Positions 43,982 through 53,100 of a stretch of DNA of 64,000 nucleotides are shown here, piece by piece. The position numbers and the translations under genes are program-made. Within the stretch, counting starts at the first letter, position 1. The number at the start of each line of letters is the position of its first letter. This stretch comes from Lentzea waywayandensis (GTDB taxonomy: Bacteria > Actinomycetota > Actinomycetes > Mycobacteriales > Pseudonocardiaceae), in assembly GCF_900115955.1 (NCBI RefSeq), contig NZ_FOYL01000017.1:107715-171714 (forward strand), given 5' to 3'. The notes under the pieces were generated by a model, which had not been told where the DNA came from, searched no databases, and saw only the letters and a list, made by a program, of their open reading frames with translations.

Positions 43982-44605
43982 TCATTCGCAGGCCGCTAAC
44001 ACCAGGCAGAGCAGGTTGCTCTGGTCGTCGACGATCTCCCAGCCCGTGACGTAATCCGCGTCGTGCACGGGGAGGACGAAGGCGTTCGCACCGGTTTCCT
44101 GCTCCAGCACCACGTTCGTCCAGTTGTCCTGCCGCTGACGCGGCCCTCTGGCTCGGATCTCGCCTCGCGCGTCACGGACGAAGGCGGGCGTGCCGTCCGC
44201 ATCATGCGGAAGCGATGCGCGCATGGCTTCTTCACCCCACAGAACGGCGTAGTCCTCGATGAAGTGGGAGTCGTCGTAGCCCGGGACGTTCCAGTCCGCC
44301 GCAGCGATCCGGGAGGGCTCGGCAAGCGGGATCACGACCATGGCGACGGTGTGCCAGGACGCGTCGGGGTCCTCACCGTCCGGGGTAAAGGGGTTGGAGC
44401 CCACGTGTACGGGGTGGCTGCCCACAGGCAGCCGGTGGGTGAACCCGCCCTCGGTGCGCCAAGGGGTCTCCCAGGTGATCGGACTGTTCAGCACGACGAG
44501 ATCACCAGCGTGGTCGAACCACGTCGGCCTGGTAGCGACGGAGTACGCCGGCCGGGCGGGCGCGTAGTTGTCGGTCAAGCGCCACAGCAGTTCTTCCATT
44601 TCCAT
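43982..44605 (-). CDS. Conserved protein, possibly DUF4241-like
   Basis: 207 aa, acidic, soluble. The block VGSHPVHVGSNPFTPDG, then VAMVVIPLAEPSRIAAADW, resembles the core of DUF4241, where a GxYPV motif is followed by a strand and rxAxW; the match is by memory and moderate. Further blocks: EEAMRASLPHDADGTPAFV, ANAFVLPVHDADYVTGWE. A strong hydrophobic C-terminus ends LCLVLAACE. ATG at 44605; an in-frame ATG at 44668 would run over the carboxylesterase relic. No operon partner. Confidence 0.5.
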   Translation of the reverse strand: MEMEELLWRLTDNYAPARPAYSVATRPTWFDHAGDLVVLNSPITWETPWRTEGGFTHRLPVGSHPVHVGSNPFTPDGEDPDASWHTVAMVVIPLAEPSRIAAADWNVPGYDDSHFIEDYAVLWGEEAMRASLPHDADGTPAFVRDARGEIRARGPRQRQDNWTNVVLEQETGANAFVLPVHDADYVTGWEIVDDQSNLLCLVLAACE

Positions 44606-44619
44606 GGTGTCGTGTTCCC

Positions 44620-44755
44620 TTTCGATGTCGAGAGTCGGCCCGATGGACTGGACGTGCCCGTCGGCCAACCGGAGGCCGGCCAGCCGGGGTCGCCGGTCTC
44701 AGCGAACATGATCCACGTCCGGTGCATCCGGAAGGCACGTTCGTCGGGCGCCTCG
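44620..44755 (-). pseudogene. Carboxylesterase type B, C-terminal scrap
   Basis: Reads RAFRMHRTWIMFAETGDPGW, then PASGWPTGTSSPSG. The pattern MhraWvaFArtGDPn...WP is the end of para-nitrobenzyl esterase-type carboxylesterases. About 40 codons survive; the catalytic domain is absent. Lies between an IS N-terminal relic and the 43982 gene. Confidence 0.55.
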
Positions 44756-44769
44756 CCGGCATCCCCGCA

Positions 44770-44990
44770 GGGGACACCAACCGGTTCTCCCGCAACCACA
44801 CAGGTAACCACCGCACCAACGCGGCCAGCACCGCACGATCAGCCCAAACCAACCGAGGACGACGACCTCGACGCAACACCGACACCTCGTGCCGAAACAC
44901 CAGCAACCCGACGTCCTTGGCCACCGAGGACCGGCCGAGCAGAACCAGCCAGCCACCCGCCCACGATCATGCCCGCAGGACGACAGAACC
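44770..44990 (-). pseudogene. IS-B-type transposase, N-terminal relic
   Basis: Reads GWLVLLGRSSVAKDVGLLVF, then RHEVSVLRRGRRPRLVWADR and ALVRWLPVWLRENRLVSP, and stops there. This is the N-terminal helical region of the same transposase group as the 40160-40363 piece (VRRLPVWLRQHRLVSPATVL). No catalytic region follows. Confidence 0.7.
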
Positions 44991-45026
44991 TGATCACCGC
45001 AGCTCAGCGTATGAGTGCGGAGTTCT

Positions 45027-45987
45027 GGCACCCACAAGCTCGCGCGGGCGCTGGGCGACCTCGCCAGGCATCATGCACGAGAAGGCGCCGTGCCCGAGGC
45101 GATCTCGACGGCGAGGGAGGCTCGCGAGCTCTTCGTCTTCGCGCACCTACGAGGCCCGCGAAGAAGGAAACGCTCTGCTGCGTGAGTGCCTCTCGGTATT
45201 GCGCGACGACAGGGAGGACTCGGTCCGGTTCGCCACGCCGGCGAGTCCGTCGTTGCCGGTGGTCGCCGAGTTCGACCCGTTCGTGCGCACGGTCGGCGTC
45301 GGCCCGGTACCCAGGTTCGTGCCGGACCTCTTCCTCACCAGGCGCGAGGTGACGAGCATCGGCCTGCGTCCGGAGAACGGCGGTGACCAGCGAGCGAGCA
45401 TCACGGTCAACACATCCGGCAGGCTGAGTCCGCCACGCGGCGAGAAGTTGCCGGACATCAACGGCAAGCGCGCGTGGCGGGGGGACTCGAGAGTCACCTT
45501 CGAGTGGGCTCACGATGCGTGGGCGTACATCTCGGTGGAGGGCTTCTCGAACGACAGGGAACGGTCGATCCAGCTGGCGCAGGCCGTGAGGTTCGACGAC
45601 CGGATCGAGATCAAGATCCCGTTCACCTCGCAGACCACATGGACGCTGGCCGGTGTCCGCGACGTCGACGGCGACATGGAACTGGAGTTCGACAACGGAG
45701 TGCGCGTCCGGCAGTGGGGCGGCACCGGCCTGGCGACGGGCGAGGCGCCGCAGAAGGAGATGGAGGCGCTGGGGAAGTCCCTGCGCCCGTCCGAGCCCGC
45801 GCTGCCCGTGGCTTCGGCGCCGACCCCGCTCCCGGCCTGGCCTGACACACCCGCATCACCCGAACCGACCACATGTTTGTCGAAGGAGCAAGTTCGTGCC
45901 CCTCTCCGACCCAGCGCCCCATCGTCTCGAGCACGCCTACCGGAGGCTGCTGCGCTGGTACCCCGCCGCCTATCGCGCCGACCGTGA
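45027..45987 (+). pseudogene. TPR-like and beta-rich hypothetical protein, frameshifted
   Basis: Starts in one frame with KLARALGDLARHHAREGAVP and EAISTAREARELFVFAH, a tetratricopeptide-like piece. Near 45145 the coding bias moves to another frame: EGNALLRECLSVLRDD, then FLTRREVTSIGLRPENGGDQ, VTFEWAHDAWAYISVEGFSN and WTLAGVRDVDGDMELEFDNG. The second part is beta-rich and intact for about 250 codons. The 5' end is cut next to the transposase relic. The function is unknown. Confidence 0.5.
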
Positions 45988-46009
45988 GCAGAGATGCTCG
46001 GCGAGGTAG
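45896..46009 (+). pseudogene. Permease-prefix-type protein, N-terminal fragment cut by IS-A
   Basis: GTG with AAGGAG 7 nt upstream; reads PHRLEHAYRRLLRWYPAAYR and ADREQ, the AYRRLLRWYPaaYRae start shared by many actinomycete membrane proteins of permease-prefix type. It ends after 37 codons where the IS-A right end begins. The good ribosome site shows it was a real gene. Confidence 0.6.
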
Positions 46010-46101
46010 GCGAAGCGGACCAGCACGACCGCGATCATGCCGGATGATGATCGGCAACCTGCCGATGCCGCTGACCTGCACGGACGTCTTCTCGGCACCC
46101 A
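46003..46101. mobile_element. Solo IS-A right end
   Basis: GCGAGGTAGGCGAAGCGGAC, CGATCATGCCGGATGATGAT, then CCTGCACGGACGTCTTCTCGGCACCCA match 16839-16948, the DNA upstream of the intact transposase gene up to the terminal repeat. No transposase codons are kept. Confidence 0.75.
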
Positions 46102-46390
46102 CAGCGCCCGCACCCCTGATGCGCCCGATCAGGCAACCGCATGGCCGTTCACGCAGCCCTTGCCCACAGCCGCCCACCGCCAAGCACGCCGGTACCGGTT
46201 CAGCGTGATGAGACACGAAAATCCACAGAGGACGGGTGTGTGCAACTGCGGGACTCTGACGCCATCCAAAGCCCCGATTGGCGGTATTACCTGATTCTAT
46301 GGCCTGGAAGCCTCGGATCTGCGCTGGCCACGCGCGACCGCTTGGGGGTGCGGACTTCAGGTCCGCCGGTCATTGGGGGTTTGTTTCGTC

Positions 46391-47983
46391 ATGCGCTCAT
46401 CAGTCGTTGCAGCGGTTCTTGTCGCCACGTTGGTACCTGGTGCCATCGCTCAGGCCGCGGAAGGGCAGGTGCTCAGACCCGAGGGCGCCGAGGTGATACC
46501 CGGCAAGTACATCGTCACGTTGAAGCCGCACAGGCTGGAAAGCACCTCCCAGCTCGCGGCCAGGTTCGGCGCCCAGGTCGACCGCGTCTACTCCTCCGCG
46601 CTGCAGGGCTTCGCGATGACCGCGACCGAGCAACAAGCCCGGCGCCTCGCGGCCGACCCGAGGGTCGAACGGGTGGAGGCGGACACGATCGTCCGCGGCT
46701 CGACGGTGCGGACGGACCCGCTGTGGAGCCTCGACCGGATCGACCAGCGCGGCACCGTGCTGGACGGCCGCTACGAGTACCCGGACCAGGCCGGTCAGGG
46801 TGTCACGGTGTACGTCATGGACACCGGTGTCCGCACCTCGCACGTCGAGTTCGAGGGCAGAGCGACCGTCGCCTTCGACGCGATCAACGACGGCTGGAAC
46901 GGCCAGGACTGCAGCACGTCCGGCCACGGCACACACGTCGCGGGCACCGTCGCGGGCAAGACCTACGGCGTCGCGAACAAGGCCAAGATCGCGTCGGTTC
47001 GGGTGCTGAGCTGTGAGAACTCCGGCACCAGCAGCCAGATCATCGCGGGCATCGACTGGGTCACCGCGAACGCGGTCAAGCCCGCCGTGGTGAACATGAG
47101 CCTCGGCGGCGGCAAGAACACGACCCAGGAGGACGCGGTCAAGCGGTCGATCACCTCGGGCGTCACGTATGTCGTCGCGGCGGGCAACAAGGAGCAGAAC
47201 GCCTGCAACGCGAGCCCCGCGGCCGTGCCCACTGCCATCACCGTCGGCGCGGCCAACCCGGTCAACGAGCGCGCCCGTCTCTGGGACGACGACAACGACC
47301 CCACCAACACACCGCCGATCGAGTCTGGTTCGAACTGGGGGCCGTGCCTCGACCTGTTCGCCCCCGGTGAGTCGGTCAAGTCCGCGCACAACGCCACGGA
47401 CCGGGCCACCGTCACGCTCCGGGGAACGTCGATGGCGTCGCCGCACGTCGCGGGTACCGCGGCGCTGCTGTTGTCGCAGTCGCCGAACCTGACGCCCGCC
47501 CAGGTGCACACCGAGATCGTGAGCCGGGCCGTGAACGATGTGCTGAGCCCCTCCACGCTCGAACCGCCGATGAACCCACCCACGACTCAGAAGTCGCCCA
47601 ACAAGTTCCTCTACACCGGGCCGGTGCCGCAGCCGATCTGCTCGGTCGCCGGCACCACGCGGCAGGCGATTCCCGACCAGGGCAGCGTCACCAGTGGCCT
47701 CGACGTGACCGCGTGCGGGCGCAAGGTCGCCGGCAGTGCGTCGGTGCGCGTGCAGGCCGAGCACCCGTTCCGCGGTGACCTGTCGGTGAAGCTGGTGCGC
47801 CCGGACGGCACCGAGATCTCGTTGCGCGAGGCGGACGCCAACGACGGCGTGACCAACCTCGACCAGACCTTCCCGCTGCCCGGTCTGTCCGCAGTGGACG
47901 CCAACGGCACGTGGAAGCTGCTGGTGCGCGACAACTTCAGTCTCGACGAGGGGGCACTGGTCGGATGGACGCTCACCCTCTGA
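46391..47983 (+). CDS. Secreted subtilisin-like serine protease with C-terminal P-domain
   Basis: 530 aa. Sec signal (MRSSVVAAVLVATLVPGAIA, cleavage near AQA); I9 propeptide (IPGKYIVTLKP to RVEADTIVRG, residues about 32-100). The S8 domain has Asp in YVMDTGVRTSHVEF, His in GHGTHVAGTVAG, oxyanion Asn in VVAAGNKEQNAC and Ser in RGTSMASPHVAG. From about residue 430 there is a proprotein-convertase P-domain-like jelly roll (GDLSVKLVRPDGTEISL, DEGALVGWTLTL). Proteinase K group by the Cys and loop pattern. The ATG at 46391 has GGGGGTTT about 10 nt upstream. Its end overlaps the DyP gene by 19 bp. Confidence 0.9.
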   Translation: MRSSVVAAVLVATLVPGAIAQAAEGQVLRPEGAEVIPGKYIVTLKPHRLESTSQLAARFGAQVDRVYSSALQGFAMTATEQQARRLAADPRVERVEADTIVRGSTVRTDPLWSLDRIDQRGTVLDGRYEYPDQAGQGVTVYVMDTGVRTSHVEFEGRATVAFDAINDGWNGQDCSTSGHGTHVAGTVAGKTYGVANKAKIASVRVLSCENSGTSSQIIAGIDWVTANAVKPAVVNMSLGGGKNTTQEDAVKRSITSGVTYVVAAGNKEQNACNASPAAVPTAITVGAANPVNERARLWDDDNDPTNTPPIESGSNWGPCLDLFAPGESVKSAHNATDRATVTLRGTSMASPHVAGTAALLLSQSPNLTPAQVHTEIVSRAVNDVLSPSTLEPPMNPPTTQKSPNKFLYTGPVPQPICSVAGTTRQAIPDQGSVTSGLDVTACGRKVAGSASVRVQAEHPFRGDLSVKLVRPDGTEISLREADANDGVTNLDQTFPLPGLSAVDANGTWKLLVRDNFSLDEGALVGWTLTL

Positions 47984-48897
47984 CCCGGCGGGCGTTCATC
48001 ACGGCAGTAGCGGCGGCGGGTCTGGTGGGCTGCGGCACCACCAGACCCGCCGCGCACCACCAGCCGGGCGTGCTGGCGCACAGCACGCCCGTCGGCGCGG
48101 TGGCCGCGTTCGACGTCACCGCACGCGATCCCGCTGAGCTCGCGGCCGTCCTGCGTGCCGTGAGCTCGCGCGGCGCCACCGTCGCGGTCGGCGCCTCACT
48201 GTTCGACGACCGGTTCGGCCTGCACAGGCCACGGCGGCTCACCGTGATGCCGCGCTTCTCCGGTGACGTGCTGGAACCGGCGCGCTGCCACGGAGATCTG
48301 CTGCTCCAGGCGCTGGGTGACACGCAGGGGGAGCTCGACGCGATGCTCGCTCCCCTGCCCGGCCTCACGGAACGCTGGCGCGTCGACGGCAGGCAGTTGC
48401 CCGAAGAGCGCAACGCGTTCGGGTTCGAGGAAGGCCAGGGCAACCCTGCGACGCCGCAGGTGTGGGTGACGCCGGAGGACGACGAGCCCGCGTGGTGCGT
48501 CGGCGGCACCTACCTGGTGGTCCGGCTGATCCGGCTGGCGATGCCGACGTGGGACCACAAGTCCACAGAGGACCAGGAGCGCGTCTTCGGCAGGCGTAAG
48601 GACAACGGCGCCGAGCTGGCCGGGATGATCGGCTCGCACGTGCGGCGGGCCCGACCGGAGAACGAGGCGCACAAGATCCTTCGCCGCGGCTACCCGTTCA
48701 CCGCGGAGCCGGGTCAGCTTTTCATCTGCTACCAACGCGATCCGGAGCTGGGTTTCGCCGCCACTCAGCGCAGGCTCGCCGGCGAGGAGCTGGAGAAGTA
48801 CGTGCTGCCGTTCGGCGGCGGCTACTTCTTCGCGCTGCCGGGCGTTGACGGCACCAAAGAGGACTACCTCGGGCGCGCCATGGTCGAGGGGTCCTGA
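47965..48897 (+). CDS. DyP-type haem peroxidase, TAT-exported
   Basis: 310 aa. Twin-arginine signal TRRAFITAVAAAGLVGCGTT, also with a lipobox-like VGCG. The DyP motif GxxDG appears as GFEEGQGNP (Glu for Asp). The proximal haem His is likely in IGSHVRRARPEN. The distal end block is LFICYQRDPELGFAATQRRL, then PFGGGYFFALPGV. The enzyme oxidises dyes or phenolics, or removes haem, outside the cell. The ATG at 47965 lies inside the subtilase gene, so it is translationally coupled. Shorter than EfeB (about 420) but in the range of small actinomycete DyPs. Confidence 0.85.
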   Translation: MDAHPLTRRAFITAVAAAGLVGCGTTRPAAHHQPGVLAHSTPVGAVAAFDVTARDPAELAAVLRAVSSRGATVAVGASLFDDRFGLHRPRRLTVMPRFSGDVLEPARCHGDLLLQALGDTQGELDAMLAPLPGLTERWRVDGRQLPEERNAFGFEEGQGNPATPQVWVTPEDDEPAWCVGGTYLVVRLIRLAMPTWDHKSTEDQERVFGRRKDNGAELAGMIGSHVRRARPENEAHKILRRGYPFTAEPGQLFICYQRDPELGFAATQRRLAGEELEKYVLPFGGGYFFALPGVDGTKEDYLGRAMVEGS

Positions 48898-48917
48898 CAC
48901 ATCTGTTGGGGGAAGAA

Positions 48918-49646
48918 GTGTTGGAGTTCGGGGTACTGGGCCAGGTCGAGGTGCGCGCGAGCGGCAAACCCGTCACGATCGGCGCCGCGAAACTGCGGGC
49001 GCTGCTCGCTTCCCTGCTGCTCAGACCGAACCGCACCGTGACGACGCCGATGCTGATCGAACGCCTCTGGGGCGACCGGCCACCGCAGCGCGGTGTCGCC
49101 GCGCTGCAGAACTACGTGCTGCGGCTGCGCCAGACGCTCGGCGCGGCCAGTCCCGCCCTGCGCACCACTCCCGGTGGTTACTCCATCGAATTGCGGCCCG
49201 AGCAGCTGGACCTGTGGCGCTTCGAGCAGCTGATCACCGCGGCGGACAGCCTGACCGGCCCGGCCGAGATCTCCGCAACGCTCACTGAAGCACTCGCATT
49301 GTGGCGTGGCCCTGCTCTGGAAGGCGTCGCGTCGGAACTCCTGCAACGCCAGGAGGTTCCTCGACTGGAAGAACTGCGACTGAGCGCGGTCGAACGCCGC
49401 GTCGAAGCGGATCTCCTGCTGGGCAGGCACTCGATGCTTGTGGCCGAACTCCGCGCGCTGACCGGGGAACACCCGCTGCGCGAACAGTTCTGGCGTCAGC
49501 TGATGATCGCGCTGGGCGGTTCGGGCAGGCGCGCCGAGGCACTCGCGACCTACCGCAGCGTGAGCAGGCTGCTGTCCGAGGAGCTCGGCCTCGATCCCGG
49601 ACCCGAACTGCGCGAACAGCATGCCGCGATCCTCGCGGCGTACTGA
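48918..49646 (+). CDS. SARP/AfsR-type transcriptional regulator (HTH-BTAD only)
   Basis: 242 aa. OmpR-like winged helix (GVLGQVEVRASGKPVTIGAA, then LRALLASLLLRPNRTVTTP and LWGDRPPQRGVAALQNYVLR) followed by a bacterial transcriptional activation domain (LWRFEQLITAADSL to GLDPGPELREQHAAIL). There is no NTPase part, so it is a small SARP as in antibiotic cluster activators. GTG at 48918 with GGGGAAGAA upstream; a TTG at 48906 is possible. It follows the peroxidase by 20 bp and may activate the protease-peroxidase pair or unlinked genes. Confidence 0.85.
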   Translation: MLEFGVLGQVEVRASGKPVTIGAAKLRALLASLLLRPNRTVTTPMLIERLWGDRPPQRGVAALQNYVLRLRQTLGAASPALRTTPGGYSIELRPEQLDLWRFEQLITAADSLTGPAEISATLTEALALWRGPALEGVASELLQRQEVPRLEELRLSAVERRVEADLLLGRHSMLVAELRALTGEHPLREQFWRQLMIALGGSGRRAEALATYRSVSRLLSEELGLDPGPELREQHAAILAAY

Positions 49647-49653
49647 CCGGGCT

Positions 49654-50139
49654 TCACTGCTTCACCCACCAGTTCAGCGGGGTTTCGTCGTCGGCTGGGT
49701 CGTACACGTTGCCGAAGTACCAGTCTGTGCCCGGCCACGCCGTCACGAAGTCCCTGAACAGCTTCTCCACCACGGGGAACGTGGCAGTCACCGGGATCGA
49801 ATAGACCGAATTCAGCTCGGTGGCGCCGTCGAACGTGCCACCGAGCCGGTTCACCTCGGCCACGAGCTCCTTGGTCACCTGGTGCGGCCCGTAGAGCTGG
49901 ACGCAGAGGTTGCCACCTCTCTCGACCACCTCGAAGGTCCGCTTCCCCTCGTCGTAGGCGATCACATCACCCGCGGCGATGCCGCCGGCGAGGCCGGGGG
50001 CCGCCACCACGTGGTAGCGGCCTCCGGTCAGATCGTCGACGAGCAGCTCCTCGAACGAGGGTTCGCCGTTCCTCTTGTGACCTGCCACGATCAGGATGAC
50101 CGTGCGTGCGCTGGACATGTTCCCAATCATGGCATGCAC
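49654..50139 (-). CDS. DUF4265-like protein, probable immunity partner of the Rhs toxin
   Basis: 161 aa, soluble, acidic. The layout FEELLVDDLTGGRYHVVAAP, then IAAGDVIAYDEGKRTFEVVE and GNLCVQLYG, fits DUF4265 (ESLWa...y.l.n.Pff..gi..gDvv), a family often beside Rhs and related toxins. It directly follows the stop of the 3005-codon Rhs gene on the same strand with no gap, the usual place for an immunity gene. Start is unclear: GTG 50139, ATG 50130 and ATG 50118 lack strong ribosome sites. Immunity is inferred from place and family. Confidence 0.65.
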   Translation of the reverse strand: MHAMIGNMSSARTVILIVAGHKRNGEPSFEELLVDDLTGGRYHVVAAPGLAGGIAAGDVIAYDEGKRTFEVVERGGNLCVQLYGPHQVTKELVAEVNRLGGTFDGATELNSVYSIPVTATFPVVEKLFRDFVTAWPGTDWYFGNVYDPADDETPLNWWVKQ

Positions 50140-53100
50140 CTAGTCAGTTCGTCCGTACGGTGCACCGCACGAGCCGCGCTCCGCGCACGACGAGCCCTTC
50201 TTCACCTTGCCTCGGTTGCCCGCGCTCAGGTTGCACGCCGCACCTTCCAGACAGACGTTCTCCGGTTCCAGGTTGCCCTTCTTCGACGTGGGCACGTTCT
50301 TGTGCCCGAGGTGCATGTTGGCCGGATTGCTGGACTGCTGGCCGCAACGCCAGCAGGTGTAGGGCGGGTCCTGCGCGTCGAGCAGGTCCTGCCGGACCTT
50401 GTTCTGCCCCTTGCGGATGCCACCGGTCGGGCCGCCCGAGCTCGCCGCGATCTCCGCCGCCGTCGATCCTTCGCCGTCCCGCTTGACGTGCGGTGTCCTG
50501 GTCGCCGCCTCGCCACTGGGGTCGGAGAACACGGTCGGCCGGTTGCCGACGTACGCGTGCAGGTTGATGCCACCGGCGAAACCGATCGCGTCCTCGCTGA
50601 GGAACCGCTGCAGGACCGGGCTGTAGTAGCGGGACCGGAAGAAGTACAGCCCGGTGCCATCGTCCTCGCGACGCGTGAACTGGAACGCGTTGCCGTCATC
50701 GTTTCCGGTCGTGTACGTGCGCCCAAAGGGCTCGTAGCTGTAGGCCGCGCCCGCACCCGCCGTGTCGACCAGCGCAACAGCGTCACCTGTGGCGTCGGTG
50801 AGGAACCGGCGCGAGTTGCGCAGGTGGAATCCGTCCACACCGGACGCCGTGAGGTTCGCGGCGACCTGACCGTTCACCTTCTCCTGCGTGGGGTTCACCC
50901 CGTCGTACAGGTAGTTGGTGGTGATCCCTGCGACCGTGCGACCCACCCGACGACCGTCCGCGAGGTAGTCGAACCGCGCACTGCCCGCCGGACCCGAGAT
51001 CGACGCCAGCTGGCCGCGGGCGTTCCAGGAGTAGCGGGTCGTGCCGTCGAAGACCAGGTTGCCGTCCTGGTCGTACTCGACCGCCGTCGCACCGATGGTG
51101 ATCAGCCGGTTCGCCCGGTCGTAGTGGGCCGGCCCGAACGGCTCCGGCAGCATCGTCCTCGACGCCGCCCCCGAGACGCGGATCGGCTGACCGGCAGCGT
51201 CGTAGTCGTAGTTCAGCTCACCGAGACCCGCCGGGTAAGTGATCGTCTTGACGTTTCCGGCATCGTCGTAGGTGTAGGTCTGCCCGATCCCGGTACCGGG
51301 AGCACCGATCCGCTTGGTGCGGCCGACCGCGTCTCTGCTGACGGAGCTGACCGCGGTTCCTGCCTGCTGGATGTCCTGCAGGTCCCCCTTGGCGTCGTAG
51401 AGGGTCCGCGTGGCACCACGACCGGCGATGGTCATCACCTGGTCCCGGACAGTGGCGTTGTAGCTGAACGACACCGTGCCGTGCGGGGTGGTCTCCTCCT
51501 TGATCCGGTCGAGCAGGTCGTAGTCGAACGTCGACGTGCCCGCAGCTGAGTCCACCGTGGACTTCGTCCGGTCACCGGCGTCGAAGGTGTGCGTGAACTT
51601 GCTCTCGGCGCCGAAGACCGACTCGTACAGCCTGTTGAGCGGGTCGTACTTGTGCTCGGTGACGATGCCGCGGCGGCTGGTGTACTTCTCCAGGTTGCCG
51701 TTCTTGTCGTAGACCGCGTCCGCGCCCCACGAGACACCGTTCGCGTCCGTCACCGAGCGGAGCTTGTTGATCGCGTTGTAATGCATGATGGTCTCACCGC
51801 GCCGCGGGTCGACCACCTTCGTCTTGTTGCCGTTGCGGTCGTACTCGTAGGACGTGGTCCGGCCGAGTCCGTCGGTCTCCGACGCCGTGAGACCAGTCAA
51901 CGTGTACGCGGTCTCGGCGACGACACCGAGCGGGTTGGTCTCGACCACCTTGCGACCGATGGCGTCGAACCCGGCCATGCTCACCCTGCCGAGCGGATCG
52001 GTGCTGCGGATGCGGTCGAAGCCCGCGTAGTCGGTGGTGCTGAACTTGGCCGCGGGATCGGTGACCTTGGTGACCAGCCCTTTCTCGTTGCTCTCGAACA
52101 GGGTCTTGCGGTTGGCACGGTCGGTGACGGACTTGACCGTGCCGCGCGCGTCGAGCTCGTAGACCGTGTCCTTAAGGAACTCGTCGGTGTACTTGGTCAG
52201 CTCACCGTTGGGCCCATTGCGCTCCCACTTCTCGGTGCGAGCATCGGCGGTGCCGGCAAGCTCGGTGATCTCCTTGATGTAGTTCCTGGCGTCGTAGGCG
52301 AAGGTGGTGCGCCGCTTCAGCGGGTCTATCACCGCCTTGCGCCGAACGCCGTCAGCCTCGTACTCGGTGATGGTCTCCTGGGCGAACTCGGTGCCGAACG
52401 CCTTGGTGTCACTGGTGACCATGCCCTTGTCGTTGAAAACGAACCGCTGCACCGCACCACGCGGATCCGTCATCTTCGTCTCGGTGATCTTGCCGTTGAC
52501 GTCGGTGTACTCGAACTTCGTGACCCCGTTGTCGGCCGCCGTCTGCAGCTTCACGCGGTTCTTGTCGTCGTACTCGTTCGTCAGGTGCACGTTCTGCCGT
52601 GCGTCGGTGATCGTCTTGAGCAGGCCCTTGGCGTCCCAGGTGTACTTGGTGGTGCCGCCTTCGACCCCGGTCACCGTGTCGAGGTGGCCCGTTGGGTAGT
52701 AGGTGTAGCTGACCCTGCGGCCGATGTTGTCCTCAATGGACTTCACTCGTGGTGGGTTCGCCTCGTCGTAGGTGAACTTCACCCAGCGGCCGCTCGGCGT
52801 GGTGATCTGCGTGATCGGGCCGTCGGTGCGGACCTTGCCGTCGGTGCCTGGCGGTGCCGGTGCTCGGGTGATGGTCGTCGTGTTGCCGTACTTGTCGCGG
52901 ATCTCGTGCAGCGGCGCCTCTTCGCCGATCACGATGATGCTGCCGTCGCGCAACGTCACGTCCCAGCCCGCGTCGTTCCACACCGCGACCGCGCCCTCGA
53001 ACTTCGACGGCGTCGGGTCGGCCTTGAACACGGCGCCCGCGTAGTCCCCGCCGGGGGTCGTCCTGGTGAAGTGGATCTTGGCGCCGTCACCCTGGACGAG

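Noticed and set aside
46003..46101. Short palindromic-looking DNA (CATGCCGGATGATGATCGG) as a regulator site or attenuator
   Set aside because: It matches the right end of IS-A at 16839-16948 and is explained as a solo IS end.
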